NCBI GenBank assembly: GCA_025617745.1
Contig: CM046863.1
Span: forward strand, 56,247,829 to 56,311,828
Direction of reading: 5' to 3'
Length of the DNA: 64,000 bases
Source of the DNA: Heliocidaris erythrogramma
Lineage: Eukaryota > Echinodermata > Echinoidea > Camarodonta > Echinometridae
Part shown: positions 23,312 to 35,279 of the stretch, piece by piece
How positions within the stretch are numbered: position 1 is the stretch's first letter
Layout of the letters: each line of letters begins with the position of its first letter
Notes under the pieces: model-generated
What the model saw: only the letters and a program-made list of their open reading frames with translations
Told to the model about the DNA's origin: nothing
Databases searched by the model: none
Translations under genes and position numbers: made by a program

Positions 23312-23497
23312 TCAAATGAGGTGAAGCGAGGTTCGCGTTTTAGCGAAGACGGCAATACCATTGTTGGACGCGTTCTCGATCTGACTGGTGGACGAGGGAG
23401 AAGCCAGTGGGCGGGTGAGCCGTTCCTGCACAAAGCGCGGTATGCAGTTATAACAAAGCAGTCCAATGTACCTTGGAGGATCTAGGACGGCCTTCAC
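23312..23497 (-). pseudogene. Second Penelope-like GIY-YIG fragment
   Basis: RFVQERLTRPLASPSSTSQI and AVFAKTRTSLHL resemble the part of the GIY-YIG domain missing from the fragment at 22700-23057. It lies on the same strand but in the wrong order for a single copy, so the element is scrambled or there are two copies. Confidence 0.5.
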
Positions 23498-23519
23498 GTT
23501 GACACATTCGATAACTCCC

Positions 23520-25760
23520 TATTACCAAACTCATGAAAGTTACCAGAGAGACTTTACTTTAACCCCAAATACATACAAACTGCTAAATTAAAATTGGAGA
23601 GATCGAATACATTTAATATTTTCAAATGAGAAAAATAATAGATTAGTATGAGCAAGGATACTGACATGGGAAATAGCCAGTATCTAATAGCCATTTTCTG
23701 TAATCAGAATAAACTAGACACTGAATAGTTTGTTGAAGAACCCCAGGCAACATTGCGGTATTGAAGGTATGGGGATATTAAAGCATTGTAGACCTACATC
23801 ATTAATAATATTTTTGGTGAAAATTACTTGATTTTGTATAATAGTCCTATATTATTTGATATTTTGGTACAGCTTAACCCATAGACTACGGGAACCGTGT
23901 GGTTCCTGTATTAAGACTATGGGAGTTAAGGAATTCAGTAGTCAACGGGTTAAGTCAATGTCATTATTCCAAGATAATTAAATATCAATAGTTACACATA
24001 AGAATTTCAGTGAAATAGAAATACTAATACTGCTGCTGCTGCTGAAGTTAGTATGACAAAAAAAAAACTACTCCTTACTCATAACAGTACTACTGATATT
24101 ACTACTACTATTACTACTACTACTACTACTACTACGCTTAACGAGATTAATGCACTTCCCAAACTGAGGCCCAAATAGCAGTTCTACTTTCTGTGCCTAC
24201 TTCATGACAACACTACAAAGGCTTACATATCACTTGCTTATACACTGACTTGCATCTATTGTTGAACTCTATAACAGCCCTTGATTTGGCAGAGCTATTG
24301 AGTCTGCATTTATTTATTGAAGAAAAAAAAAACATGTGATCATGGAGATAGTGTTCAAAATAATCATAGAAAGAAATCAAGAATATGAAGAAAAAAAACG
24401 CTGTATCCTTGGTAATTTTTTTCCCCCATGTAGATTAGGGGAACTTTCGGGTACGGTAGGACAGTTCTATCTCTTTTTTTAGCTTTTGTGGTTTGTGTTT
24501 TATTTTCGTTGAGAATATGCATTATGGTATTATAAGTACAAGACCTACTTTGGACGGCATTTGGTTCCGACTTGAATGAATGATAAAAGTTCAGAGTTTG
24601 GTATCACATATACGTCCAAACAAGAAAGATAAGTACATAACGACATCGATGGACGAACATCAGCAACTGTTGTGAGATGATTTAGATTAAATTGACATTG
24701 CGCATTTTTTATATATCATACCTTAAACTGAAGATACATAGTTTGGTATTATTGCAATAATTTATACTGATAACTGGTAGAACTCAAGATGATCCTATTC
24801 TTTACTGCAGTCCTATCGAAGCGGACCACTAGCCAATGTGCAGGGGCGCAAGGGGTATTTCTCCAACCTCTCAAATGAAAAAGAGGCATGATAAACTAAC
24901 TGACTTTTCAATCAACGTGAATCTATCCATCTATCAAGGTAATCTATTGCTCTTATAACATCATAAGTTATGATTAATTTTCAAATATTTTCCTGTTATT
25001 GTCTTGTTAAGTTAAAATTTTGAAGCCAACCTTCAATAGTGAACATGGGTTATTTGGGAGTATTTGGCCACGTATCAATATACGCGCCTCGTTATATACG
25101 TGCCTTATAGGGCAGCTGGGCTAAAGTTCATCGGAAATCCCTTCAAACATTAAAGCCATTAGCTTATGTATAGATTATAAAAAGAGCATGTCTAAAAAGC
25201 ATAAAATCAAGACTAACGTAGGCCAATTTGTTAGCTCGCTCACTTCGCTCACTTGCAAGTTTCTATAAATTCACTGTATTTGTCTGAATGACACTCCAAT
25301 TTATAGAAATAATAAATGTCAATCAGAGTCATAATTTACAATTAATGAAGAGACGGATTGATCGAACAGTCGTTGCCATGACCACCCCCCCCCCCTTCCC
25401 TAACGCAAATTCGGACCTTGAAGGTAATATTCTTGCTGGATCATCATTGGCTCGGATCTCCTTCCCTTTAACGGGCGCATTTTTAGGGACATCATTTGTG
25501 ATCTTTGCTTCAAAACAGTAATTTATAACATCACAATATACATGTTTTCAAATCTGGCAAATTCGGAACCTGGAATAATAATAACGATGACATGTTACTT
25601 GTGAGCTGCATTCTTCGTATTCTAATCCCTATTTTCTTGCGATTAGTGGAAGTATTCATTTGTCTAATAAATTTCTAACCATGGTGTATTTTATGAACCT
25701 CAAATTTTTATGTTTTACTTTTACATGAAGTAAAACACTTTTAATTGTGAACAGTGCAAC
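23520..25760. other. No gene recognised
   Basis: AT-rich with an (ACT)n tract at 24089-24136 and scattered A-runs. A short plus frame at 25288-25521 has no known domain. Confidence 0.4.
23876..23951. mobile_element. Tiny palindromic element, copy 1
   Basis: TTAACCCATAGACTACGGGA at the left and GTAGTCAACGGGTTAA at the right are imperfect complements. A diverged copy lies at 57310-57391. Confidence 0.65.
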
Positions 25761-25770
25761 ATCACATCTT

Positions 25771-26327
25771 TGAAATCAACGAAATGTATAGCGCAGGTGC
25801 CCATAATGACAAAAGGGTCCCCAAAAATATTATGTGTGAGATAAGATCGTTTTAATATTTTGGTTTATTATTTTTTTTACGGTAGACTGCAATTTTGAAA
25901 TCAAGGTCATATGATAAAAAACACCACTATAGGGGTACAGCGGCCAACGGGATGTCAAATTAAAGACAATTTTTGTATTTGACTCGTTCTCTTTGCTAAT
26001 CATCAAGATGGTCACCAAAAGAATGGTTGCCGAAGTGTTAGAACATGCCTATTATAATTTTACATTTTATCTTTACAGCATGCACTATAAAGGAAGTAAA
26101 TCGAATCAATATACATGATATACAAGATCTATCTCATTGCAGGAACCAAGGGGACCCTAAAGTGAGTTTGTTGTTTGACCTTGATTTTAAATTTTAGCCT
26201 TAATATCATTAAAAGAAAAAAAAAGAAAATCGAAATTTGAAAATTATTATGTTGCATATAGGCCCACGGAATCTGTAGGGCTATATTATCAGAATGGGCA
26301 CCTGCGCTATGTATTTTGTTGATTTCA
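25771..26327. mobile_element. MITE with ~35-bp terminal inverted repeats
   Basis: TGAAATCAACGAAATGTATA and GCGCAGGTGCCCAT at the left are matched by the complement at the right (GGGCACCTGCGCTATGTATT, then TTGTTGATTTCA). Length is 557 bp and no coding sequence is present. Confidence 0.8.
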
Positions 26328-27014
26328 ATTAAACTGGAGTTCAGAATAAGAGCCATAATGTTTTACTGATCATAATTAGAAGCATTGTACTCATATACAG
26401 CCCTGTGAAGAAAGAGAAAAAAATGCAGCCCCTTATGGACAGCATGCCTGCCACAAGGAATGGCTGATATCATCAGAGGTATCAATTTTACCACCAGTGA
26501 GAACTGAACAAACTGCCTCTAGTAAAGTGAAAATGGCTTAACCAAACAATCAGGCATACCTTCTGGACGATTATCCCAGAGACCGTTCATGTCTGAACAT
26601 TTGTTTCAAAACCTGCCTACCCCTGGAGAATATCTCCAGGACAATTACCCTCCAGGATATTTTAATTCTGCTAGTTAATCTGAAGTATCCATCCATTTGG
26701 GGTGCATGCCTTTAGATCTAATTGTCCTTTATGAATAATTGTCGAGGGGTGGGGGTGGGAATTACCTGGGGGTGATTGTCCGAGGGGTTAGTTATTGTAT
26801 AGGATAATTGTTTTAGGGAGCAGTTATCCACTCATTATAGCTGCAATAAATCAATTTGAAAGTTCAATTACTGATAGCCAAGACTTCCATATACGCCTTT
26901 AAAAAGAGCTGGTCTAATAGTTTTTTGGGTTTTGGGGGGTTTTTTCAGGGCTGTATAACATATCAGTGGCTTCATAATAATTGGAATGCAACTTTATTGG
27001 AAAACGTGGGCATC

Positions 27015-27307
27015 TTAAAGGGATACGCCACCGGGCAACCGTGGGGAAAGTCAGGATTGCGTAAGCCCCATTCACTCGTACACAAAGTATTTGCGTCGAA
27101 CGCGTCCGTTGGACTACTGGGATTACATTTCGAACTGCACGAAGCCGACCGAATCTCGCACGAGAGCTCAAGTTCAGGCGGAGCGCGCATGTTGCGCGGC
27201 GAAGTTCGAAGTTTGCTCCCGCGGGGCAACGGCATGATCAGGTAACGATCACGGTGCCCTCTTGCGGCATAAAAACGCCCACAATCTGCGGTTAAGTATC
27301 CCTTTAA
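27015..27307. mobile_element. piggyBac-like MITE (TTAA-flanked)
   Basis: TTAAAGGGATAC at the left and GTATCCCTTTAA at the right form perfect 12-bp ends including TTAA on each side. The 293-bp interior is GC-richer than its surroundings. Overlapping open frames on both strands are MITE sequence. Confidence 0.7.
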
Positions 27308-27427
27308 GCACTTGTCAGAACTTTGAGTTTCTGAGCTAGCCATGTAGAAAATATACCACGTGGTGGACAATTTTTTTAAAAAGGCAAAACTGACCTCAAA
27401 GCCCGAATTATAGGTGGCCCTCTATCC

Positions 27428-29244
27428 AGAATTGATGAACATCAAAAATATGCCACATTCCATGTTTTTTTTTAATGAAAAGGTGCACAGATGTTTACTA
27501 GTCGGCTAGACTATTTTCCCAGTTCAACATCAGCGTTGCTGCAACTGGTCGACCCAATTTGCGTTGAGGAGCGGTCCAATCAACATGCATCTACAAAACT
27601 GCACCCATTAATTTGCATATGAATGCGTATAAGTTCCTTTGTAATTTAATATCTAGAAATCGTCCCATGCAAAATTGTTATGAATATTCAAACTATAAAG
27701 CGTCGTCAGATTTCTTCTTACATACACCAATCAGCTGCATCGCCTATGCCATGACTGCTGCTGCACCGTTTGATTTGCATATGAAAGCGGATAACTTGCA
27801 ATTTATTTTAATATATTGGAATCGCCCTGTGCTTCTTGCTGTTTGTTGTTGTTGAAGATTTTTTTTTACAGAAATGTATCAATAAAATATGATGGGACCG
27901 ACCTAAAACTCGATCTTTATGAATGTTCATACCAAACACCGCCAGTGTTCATGGTGTTCTTTGATCAGCTGGATTGCGGTTCGTGCCGCACATTTTGATT
28001 TGCATATTTTCTATGCGTCATGACTATTATGAGTCAGAAACCCTCATGGGGGGGGGGGGGGGGGGAACGTTAGTTCTAGATGCTATCTTGTACTTTTAGA
28101 AGCAAAAATATGAGTGTCTACTTACTTTCAAGTTGTCTTGTCTTGACAGGTGTAAAAATCAAAATGTCCACTTTCTGCTTTCTGATCCAATGAAAATTGT
28201 TTCTGGTGATAATGGTCAAATTATTACGGCCAATGCTCCGGGATAGTATGATTCATAGCTGTGCTGCAAAACGAAGTGACGGGTTTTCTGGTATGTCGTC
28301 GAACTGATGACTCCCACTAAATTCAAAAGATTTAGTGGGAGTTCCGACTGAAAGTTCCACTTACACCACTCGGTTCCAGAATTAGTTTATTTTAAAGGAC
28401 ATATATTAAATTTAGACAAAAGGCAAACGTGCCCTTAAATTCCACGTTTTGTGTCTGGATATAGAGAAGGCTTTTGTTTTTAACTTCGATGAATAACAGT
28501 GCTGCATGAAGAAATGACGAATAGTGTCCTGGCCCGTATAAAATTGATGAATCCAATGTCATATAAAACTACATTCCTCCGAAGGAGAGTGTATGTTTTT
28601 ATTGTCTTCGTAGAAAATAGGTTTCATCAAGAATACAAGTAGATCAGTGATGAAATCTAATAGATAACTCCCTAATTGTTAAAAACTCTAATTTTGCTCC
28701 CGATGTGTATCGGTCGCCCTTCCAAATGCAAACTAAATTTCAAACTGACTGCAAAAGGCAATATCATATTTTGGGGTGGTTTGTTCCGCTTCTAGTAGTA
28801 ACCCAATGAAAGATTATGAAGAGACCATGAAATTCTTTTGTGCTAATTTCTAACCTTTAACCTTGATGACGTGCATTTATTGTAAACAGGCATTAGGAGA
28901 GAGCAAGAAACAGGAAAATTAACATGCAATGTATTTACTGTCTATCTTCTGTACAGAAGATACCACTTCTGCTTACCACTTCCGCTACCACTACTACTAT
29001 CATCACCACTATACTATTATCTATGCCGCTACCACTACCACCACCATCACCACTATAATGGTCACCATAACTCCTACTAAAATTAGTATTATCTACATTA
29101 TCCATATTAATTAATATTAATTACCATTCTTGTTAGTGCTGCTGTTGCTACAACAAAAACAACAACAATAACAACATGTAGTACTACTACTACTACTACC
29201 ACTGATACTACTACTACTACTACTACTACTTCTTCTACTACTAT

Positions 29245-29277
<33 letters not shown>

Positions 29278-29785
29278 AACAGCTACTACTATACTATTAC
29301 TATTATTACTACTGCTACTACTATACTACTACTACTACTACTACTACTACAACAACTAAAATTACAATTACTATTACTAATACTGCTCCTACTAATAATA
29401 CTAATACTAGTTCTACTACTATTACTACTACTACTATAATACTACTACTAATAATGATAATACTTCTACAACAACTAGTACTACTACTACTACTACTACT
29501 ACTAATACTGCCACTACTTCTATACTACCACTACTTATAATACTCCTGTTGCTGCTGCTACTACTACTACTACTACTACTACTCTTACTCCTACTATAAC
29601 AACAAACACTACTACTACAAAAAAACTACTCCTACAACTAAAATTACAACAACTATTACTATTACTTCTAATACTAATACTAATACTTCTACTACTATTA
29701 CTACTACTACTACTAATAATAATAATGATAATACTTCTACAACAACTACTACTACTGCTGCTACTACTGTACTACTATTACTACG

Positions 29786-29819
<34 letters not shown>

Positions 29820-31036
29820 ATACTTCTACTACTACTATTACTACTACCACTACCATTACTCCAACTAGTGCATCTACCCTTGGAGCTGTTGCTACCACCA
29901 CTACTGCTACTACTAGTAGTAGTTTTACTACTACAACAACTACAACAACAACTACTACTACTACTTCTAGTTTTACTACCACGACTGATAGGATGTCCGA
30001 TGTTCCTTTGCCCCATGCAAATCTCTTCATACTTTGCAAATCTTGATTTTTAGTCAATTCTTTTTTCTTTTTTTTTTCATTTTGCATGGTTTAGCAACAG
30101 CACAGAAAAGATATTTTGTCCTCATTTCATTTTGACTGAAAGCATGTTTCAACAGGTTTGTTTTTGTTTGTTTGTTTGTTTGTTTTGTTTTTTTTACAAT
30201 TTCAAACATGAACTAGTGATTGATATTTTTCAGATATTTCTTGTTTTGTTTCCTTTAAATTCAATTCAATTCAATAAAGGTTTTTAAAAAAACACAATTA
30301 GCAGTAAACAGACGGAATTGTACATGTTTTACAGCAATCGAATTTTATTTCATGTTTTCTTTTACAGTTTTGAATTTCAGTTATTCATAATAATATTGAA
30401 TATTTTACATGATAAAATGTTTTATTTTGTATATGCACTCATTGATATGTTGATTTATGATTCATGTATTTTCATCGAGTGGAATCAAAGTAAAGATCAC
30501 TGAAAAAAATTAGAAGGTTCCCTAGTGCAAATTCAACGTATCATTTTAATGTAATCATTCCATACTGATTTTGTTTCGTTTTGTTTCGCTCTCTTCTTTT
30601 TCGACAAGTTTTGTTTTGTTATGTTTCATTTGTTTCTTTGTTTGTTAGATAATTTTTTTTCCGTTTTTGGTTTGTGCTTTTTTATATCGATAGAAAAATA
30701 AATTATATTAAACTGATGTTGATCAAAAATGTAATTTAATAAAGATCCTATTGTCGTAATTGAATCACTGCCTGATAGAAACTCAAAGTCATACATCGTA
30801 CTGTTAATCAAATATGTGCAGTCCAATGTTGTATTTCAGCAGACCTCCTGAAGTGTATTATATCTGTCCGACAAATTAAATGTAAACCTCTTAGTACACT
30901 AAGCATGCTCATAGCTTACAGTCACCTAAACCGCAGTAATATTATGAGATGGTTTGTTCCATTTCTGGTAGAAACCCAACAAAAGGTAGCATATCTTATG
31001 ATAAAGCAACCGTGAATTGCTTTTATCCGCGTTAAC
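27428..31036. repeat. Segmental duplication, copy B (uninterrupted)
   Basis: Partner of 11858-17330, without the LINE. The (ACT)n tract (29160-29990) is longer than in copy A. A poly-G run of about 17 at 28048-28065 and a small hairpin at about 28309-28341 (ACTCCCACTAAAT and complement) are specific to this copy. Confidence 0.88.
29160..29990 (+). repeat. Long (ACT)n microsatellite
   Basis: About 800 bp of ACT triplets interrupted by AAT, ACA and GCT. The Ser-, Val- and Leu-rich frames are artefacts. Confidence 0.96.
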
Positions 31037-31290
31037 CCAGGGGCAGCGAAGCATCTTTCAAAGTGGGGGGGGGGGGGGGGCATCAGCAAAAAGGGGCGCC
31101 TTCAAAAAGGGTGAAAACAAGGGTGAGACATTAGTATACCTTACACTATCGAGGATCATTTTCGACACATTAATATTATGATTTAGCATGGTTTTATATA
31201 AAAACTACTTTACAGTTGAGTGAAATAGTCTCATGAAGATATTTTGACTAGCAGCGATTCTCCTAATATGATAAGAAGGCAATGGTAAAT

Positions 31291-31473
31291 GCACTGAAGC
31301 GAGCTTTGGAAACATTTTAGAATTTTTTTTACTCCTTCCTGTTAAAATTTTGCACTGAAGCGAGCTTTGGAAACATTTTAGAAATTTTTTTACTCCTTCC
31401 TGTTAAAATTTTGCACTGAAGCGAGCTTTGGAAACATTTTAGAATTTTTTTTACTCCTTCCTATTAAAATTTA
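31291..31473. repeat. 61-bp tandem repeat, three copies
   Basis: GCACTGAAGCGAGCTTTGGA begins each unit at 31291, 31352 and 31413, and the copies are nearly identical. Confidence 0.95.
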
Positions 31474-31679
31474 GAGGCACGTACTGCTCATTCTTGTATA
31501 ATTTAGGGAATTGTGCCCCTCCTGCCCCCTGCTCCACTGCCTCTCATTTTGCTAGGTATATGGTATTTTGTGTACTTTAGGGCACAGTTTGTAAGCGACA
31601 TCGGAATATATAGGTAGAATTATATTAAATATATATATAGGTAGGCTATATAGGGCAGTTATTAAAAGGGAAAATAATA

Positions 31680-32345
31680 CTATTAAAAATAAAAAGGGCC
31701 ACTGATCAGAAGTAAAAGGGGCACTTAAAAAGAGGCATTTATCATAAGGAAAAATTGCACTAATCAGAGGAAAACAGGGACACTTATCAGATTTCAAAGG
31801 GGACACTTATCTGAGCTTAAAAGGGGCACTTATCAGAAGGTGAAAACGGCACTTATTAGGAAGAGGAAGGGGCAGTCATACGAAGAAAACGGTCACTCAT
31901 CAAAGGTGAAATAGGGCACTTATAAGAAGGGGAACTTGTACTATTAGAACGAAAAATGGGCACTAATCAGACGAAAAAAACCAAGGCACAGATTTCAAAA
32001 GGGGCAGTAATGTCTGAAGTTAAAGGGGGCACTTATCAGAAGGTGAAATTGGCATTTTATGAGAAAGAAGAAGGGGCGCAGTTATACGAAGAAAAAGGGG
32101 CACCTATCAGAAGTGAAAAGGGCACTTATCAGGAGGAAAAATTGCACTATTAGAACGGGAAATGGGCACTAATTAGACGAAAAAGGGGCAATTTCATAAG
32201 GGGCAGTAATGTCTGAGGTTAAAGGGGGCACTTATCAGAAGGTAAAAGGGCACTTATTGGAAAGGAAAAGGGCACTATGCGAAAAAAGGGGGCACATATC
32301 AGCAGTGGAAAGGGGCACATTTGGGATACTTGAAAGAGTAGGGGG
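31680..32345. repeat. Degenerate GGGGCACTTATCAGAAG minisatellite
   Basis: Roughly 22-27 bp units built on GGGCACTTATCAGAAG plus A/G-rich spacer, continuing to the assembly gap. Open frames through it are not genes. Confidence 0.9.
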
Positions 32346-32379
32346 CACTGTGCCCCCCGTTCCCCCTCCCCTATGCAAC

Positions 32380-32879
32380 NNNNNNNNNNNNNNNNNNNNN
32401 NNNNNNNNNNNNNNNNNNNNNNNNNNNNNNNNNNNNNNNNNNNNNNNNNNNNNNNNNNNNNNNNNNNNNNNNNNNNNNNNNNNNNNNNNNNNNNNNNNNN
32501 NNNNNNNNNNNNNNNNNNNNNNNNNNNNNNNNNNNNNNNNNNNNNNNNNNNNNNNNNNNNNNNNNNNNNNNNNNNNNNNNNNNNNNNNNNNNNNNNNNNN
32601 NNNNNNNNNNNNNNNNNNNNNNNNNNNNNNNNNNNNNNNNNNNNNNNNNNNNNNNNNNNNNNNNNNNNNNNNNNNNNNNNNNNNNNNNNNNNNNNNNNNN
32701 NNNNNNNNNNNNNNNNNNNNNNNNNNNNNNNNNNNNNNNNNNNNNNNNNNNNNNNNNNNNNNNNNNNNNNNNNNNNNNNNNNNNNNNNNNNNNNNNNNNN
32801 NNNNNNNNNNNNNNNNNNNNNNNNNNNNNNNNNNNNNNNNNNNNNNNNNNNNNNNNNNNNNNNNNNNNNNNNNNNNNNN
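32380..32879. other. Assembly gap (500 N)
   Basis: Exactly 500 N, the usual placeholder for a gap of estimated or unknown size; order and distance across it are less certain. Frames spanning it are meaningless. Confidence 0.99.
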
Positions 32880-32929
32880 CTAGAACTGCAATCGTATCAG
32901 AACGATGTGCATAGATTGACGTCTGTATT

Positions 32930-34400
32930 TTCCATGTCCTTGAACGGTAAAAAAAGAGCATCTCTTAAGCTACCTATAGCAATTTGTTTGAAGTCTGTAG
33001 CATCTAGAATAGTGGAGATAGGCAAGACGAACGAAAGGAACGAAAAACGGACAAAATGGCGCCTTGACGGTCATGCATGAGGGATTTTGGAAAATGAAGA
33101 GTTCAGTGCATGACATGGCATACCAAGGAACATGCATACGAAATTCGAAACGAAATGGACAGCGATCACAAGCTCTGCATGCAAAAACATATTGGCCACA
33201 ATGGAAATCTGGCCCTTTCAGCCCACCATAGTTTCATCCATAGTGGCATCTATGCAGGATATAAAATTGCGATTAAAACAAAGCGCTTGATAGATATTGA
33301 AAATCCGGCTTCGAGAGTCTCTTCATTTTGCCTCGAAGCATGTACCTGCCAAATTTTAAGAAAAATGAAAATCGTTCAGGGAAACCGATTTGCCCCATAG
33401 ACAATACGTGTAGTACATGTACATGTGCAGGATCCGTATAATGACCTTACTTCAATCGCGATTTACTCAAAATATTCTGTGAGACCATATATCTTTTTTT
33501 GCATCCCTGACGAGGGAATTTCATTGCGGCCATTGTGAGCCAACTGCGACTAGCGCGCCATTTAAAATAAGCATATTATGCAATATTATGTAATGCATAG
33601 TAAATTAAGATTATTACGTAATATTTTCGCGATAACGTCATCGATTTCAACAAAATTTCAACAGTTGTCAAATACATAAATACACATACCCACCAAATTT
33701 CAAAGACGTACGTTGAACCTTCACAAAATTAGAGCAATTTGTCTTTATTTCGGCATTTATGCAAATATTGTGATTTTCAAGTGCAATTTTCTCAGAGTCG
33801 GTCAGCGATGAGGTATATATTTTTTTATTTGGCTGAAAAGGGTATATCTTGAAGTATCTAAATCCAAAAAAGGGTACGTGTTTACCCAGGCATGACGGAG
33901 ATACGGCCACATGAAGGGAGCCATTTTGAAAACTTTAGAGGGCGCTGTTCATATAATGCGTAATCAGAAATGCATGAAATATGGCAGAAATGTGTGCAAT
34001 GGCAAGACCAACACATGGTAAAAGTTTGGGACAAAAATGAATTGATATGACAAAGTTATAGGAATTTTTAATATTCGGGAGGGAAAATTTCAAGAAATTT
34101 AGCGTATTTCAACATGGCGGATTTCGGACTTAAATTTACAGTGTGAAGATGGCATTTTTGGTATTCACTTTAAAAAAAGAATGTAAATAGCAACTCTTGG
34201 ACTATCTACAGGAATTTGTTAGAAGTCTGTAGGATGTAGGATAGCTGAGATAAGCCAAGAGAACAAAAGGCATGAAAATGACCCCAAAACGGACAAAATG
34301 GCGCCTGGACGGTCATGCATGAGTGAATTCGAAAAACGAAGACCGAGGTGACCTAGAAAACATGCCAAGGAACATGCATACGAAATTTGAATAAAATGGA
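32930..34400. repeat. Diverged direct repeat pair around a non-coding core
   Basis: About 210 bp at 32930-33150 recurs at 34170-34395. Both copies have CGGACAAAATGGCGCC followed by GACGGTCATGCATGAG, and CCAAGGAACATGCATACGAA. The sequence between is AT-rich without recognised genes. Confidence 0.8.
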
Positions 34401-34411
34401 CAAGGGGAAAG

Positions 34412-34570
34412 GACCTAGACCCCTTTTACATCTAAAGTCGCGAGGCCTGGCCGTGGCTCGGCCGCGGCCAGGCCCCAACCAACACAGTGGGTGGTACTCG
34501 CCTCACCCAAACGATTCACCCTTTTACATTACACGGCTTGGTCGCGGCCAAGCCTGGCCCCGCTTCCGTG
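34412..34570. repeat. GC-rich repeat end (GGCCGCGGCC type), left
   Basis: CCTAGACCCCTTTTACATCT followed by AAAGTCGCGAGGCCTGGCC, then further GGCCGCGGCCAGGCCCC and TTGGTCGCGGCCAAGCC motifs. It is the inverted counterpart of 39650-39852. The plus-strand frame 34387-34809 runs through it and is not a supported gene. Confidence 0.6.
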
Positions 34571-34854
34571 AATGCGCCGTTTGTGGCGCTCTACTTGTAA
34601 ACAAACAAGGGGTCTCAACTCCGCTTCTGCATCCGGCTTTCCATGGGGGCATTTCCGGCGGGTCAAAAGTGCACACTGCTCCCACTTTTCATGTATTAGC
34701 CTATGAAGCCAACTTTTTTTCAGTGTACCAGCGAAAACCAGATTATAGCCTGCGCGCAACGCGTAAAGTTATTGAAATTAGATATTTGAATATTCACGAG
34801 CTTTTATAACTAATTAAACTATACTTAGGCGTATACAGTATTTTGCAGCAAAAA

Positions 34855-35100
34855 TGTGCAGAAGATGATGAAGAACTAGAAGACAAAGATAAAGAAGAAG
34901 AAACAAAAGAAGAGGAAGAAGATGAAATAGAAGATGAAGAAGAAAGAAGAAGAGGACGAGGAAAAGGAAGAAGAGGAAAGAGAAAAAAGAAGATGAAGAA
35001 AAGAAGACGAAAAAGAAGATGAAGATGAAAAGGAAGTGCAAGAGGAAGAAGAAAAAAATGAAGAGGAAGAGGAGGAAGAGGAGGAAGAAGAAGAAGCCCT
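34855..35100 (+). repeat. Purine-rich (GAA)n tract
   Basis: GAA/GAG/GAT repeats over about 240 bp; Lys/Glu-rich and complementary Phe/Leu-rich frames are artefacts. A C-run of about 26 lies at 35249-35275. Confidence 0.9.
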
Positions 35101-35279
35101 CCTTCGATATTGAATTTCCCTTCATTGAACGATTTTCTTGTGCCTTGCAGATCTGGCATATCATATGTCAAGTAAAAGTACAAAGGGAAAATTTGCTCCC
35201 CATGACCTCATATATGTACCACCATGCACTGGCTTCTGGTGCATGTACCCCCCCCCCCCCCCCCCCCCCCCCCCCACAC

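Noticed and set aside
26856..27370. Overlapping plus and minus frames of about 130 codons
   Set aside because: They lie mostly in a TTAA-flanked MITE and have no known domain.
29615..30087. Long Ser/Val-rich open frames on the minus strand
   Set aside because: They are translations of the (ACT)n microsatellite in different frames.
32209..33080. Open frames of about 200 codons across 32.4-32.9 kb
   Set aside because: They run through 500 N and a minisatellite.
34387..34809. 140-codon frame on the plus strand
   Set aside because: It crosses the GC-rich repeat end and has no recognisable domain.
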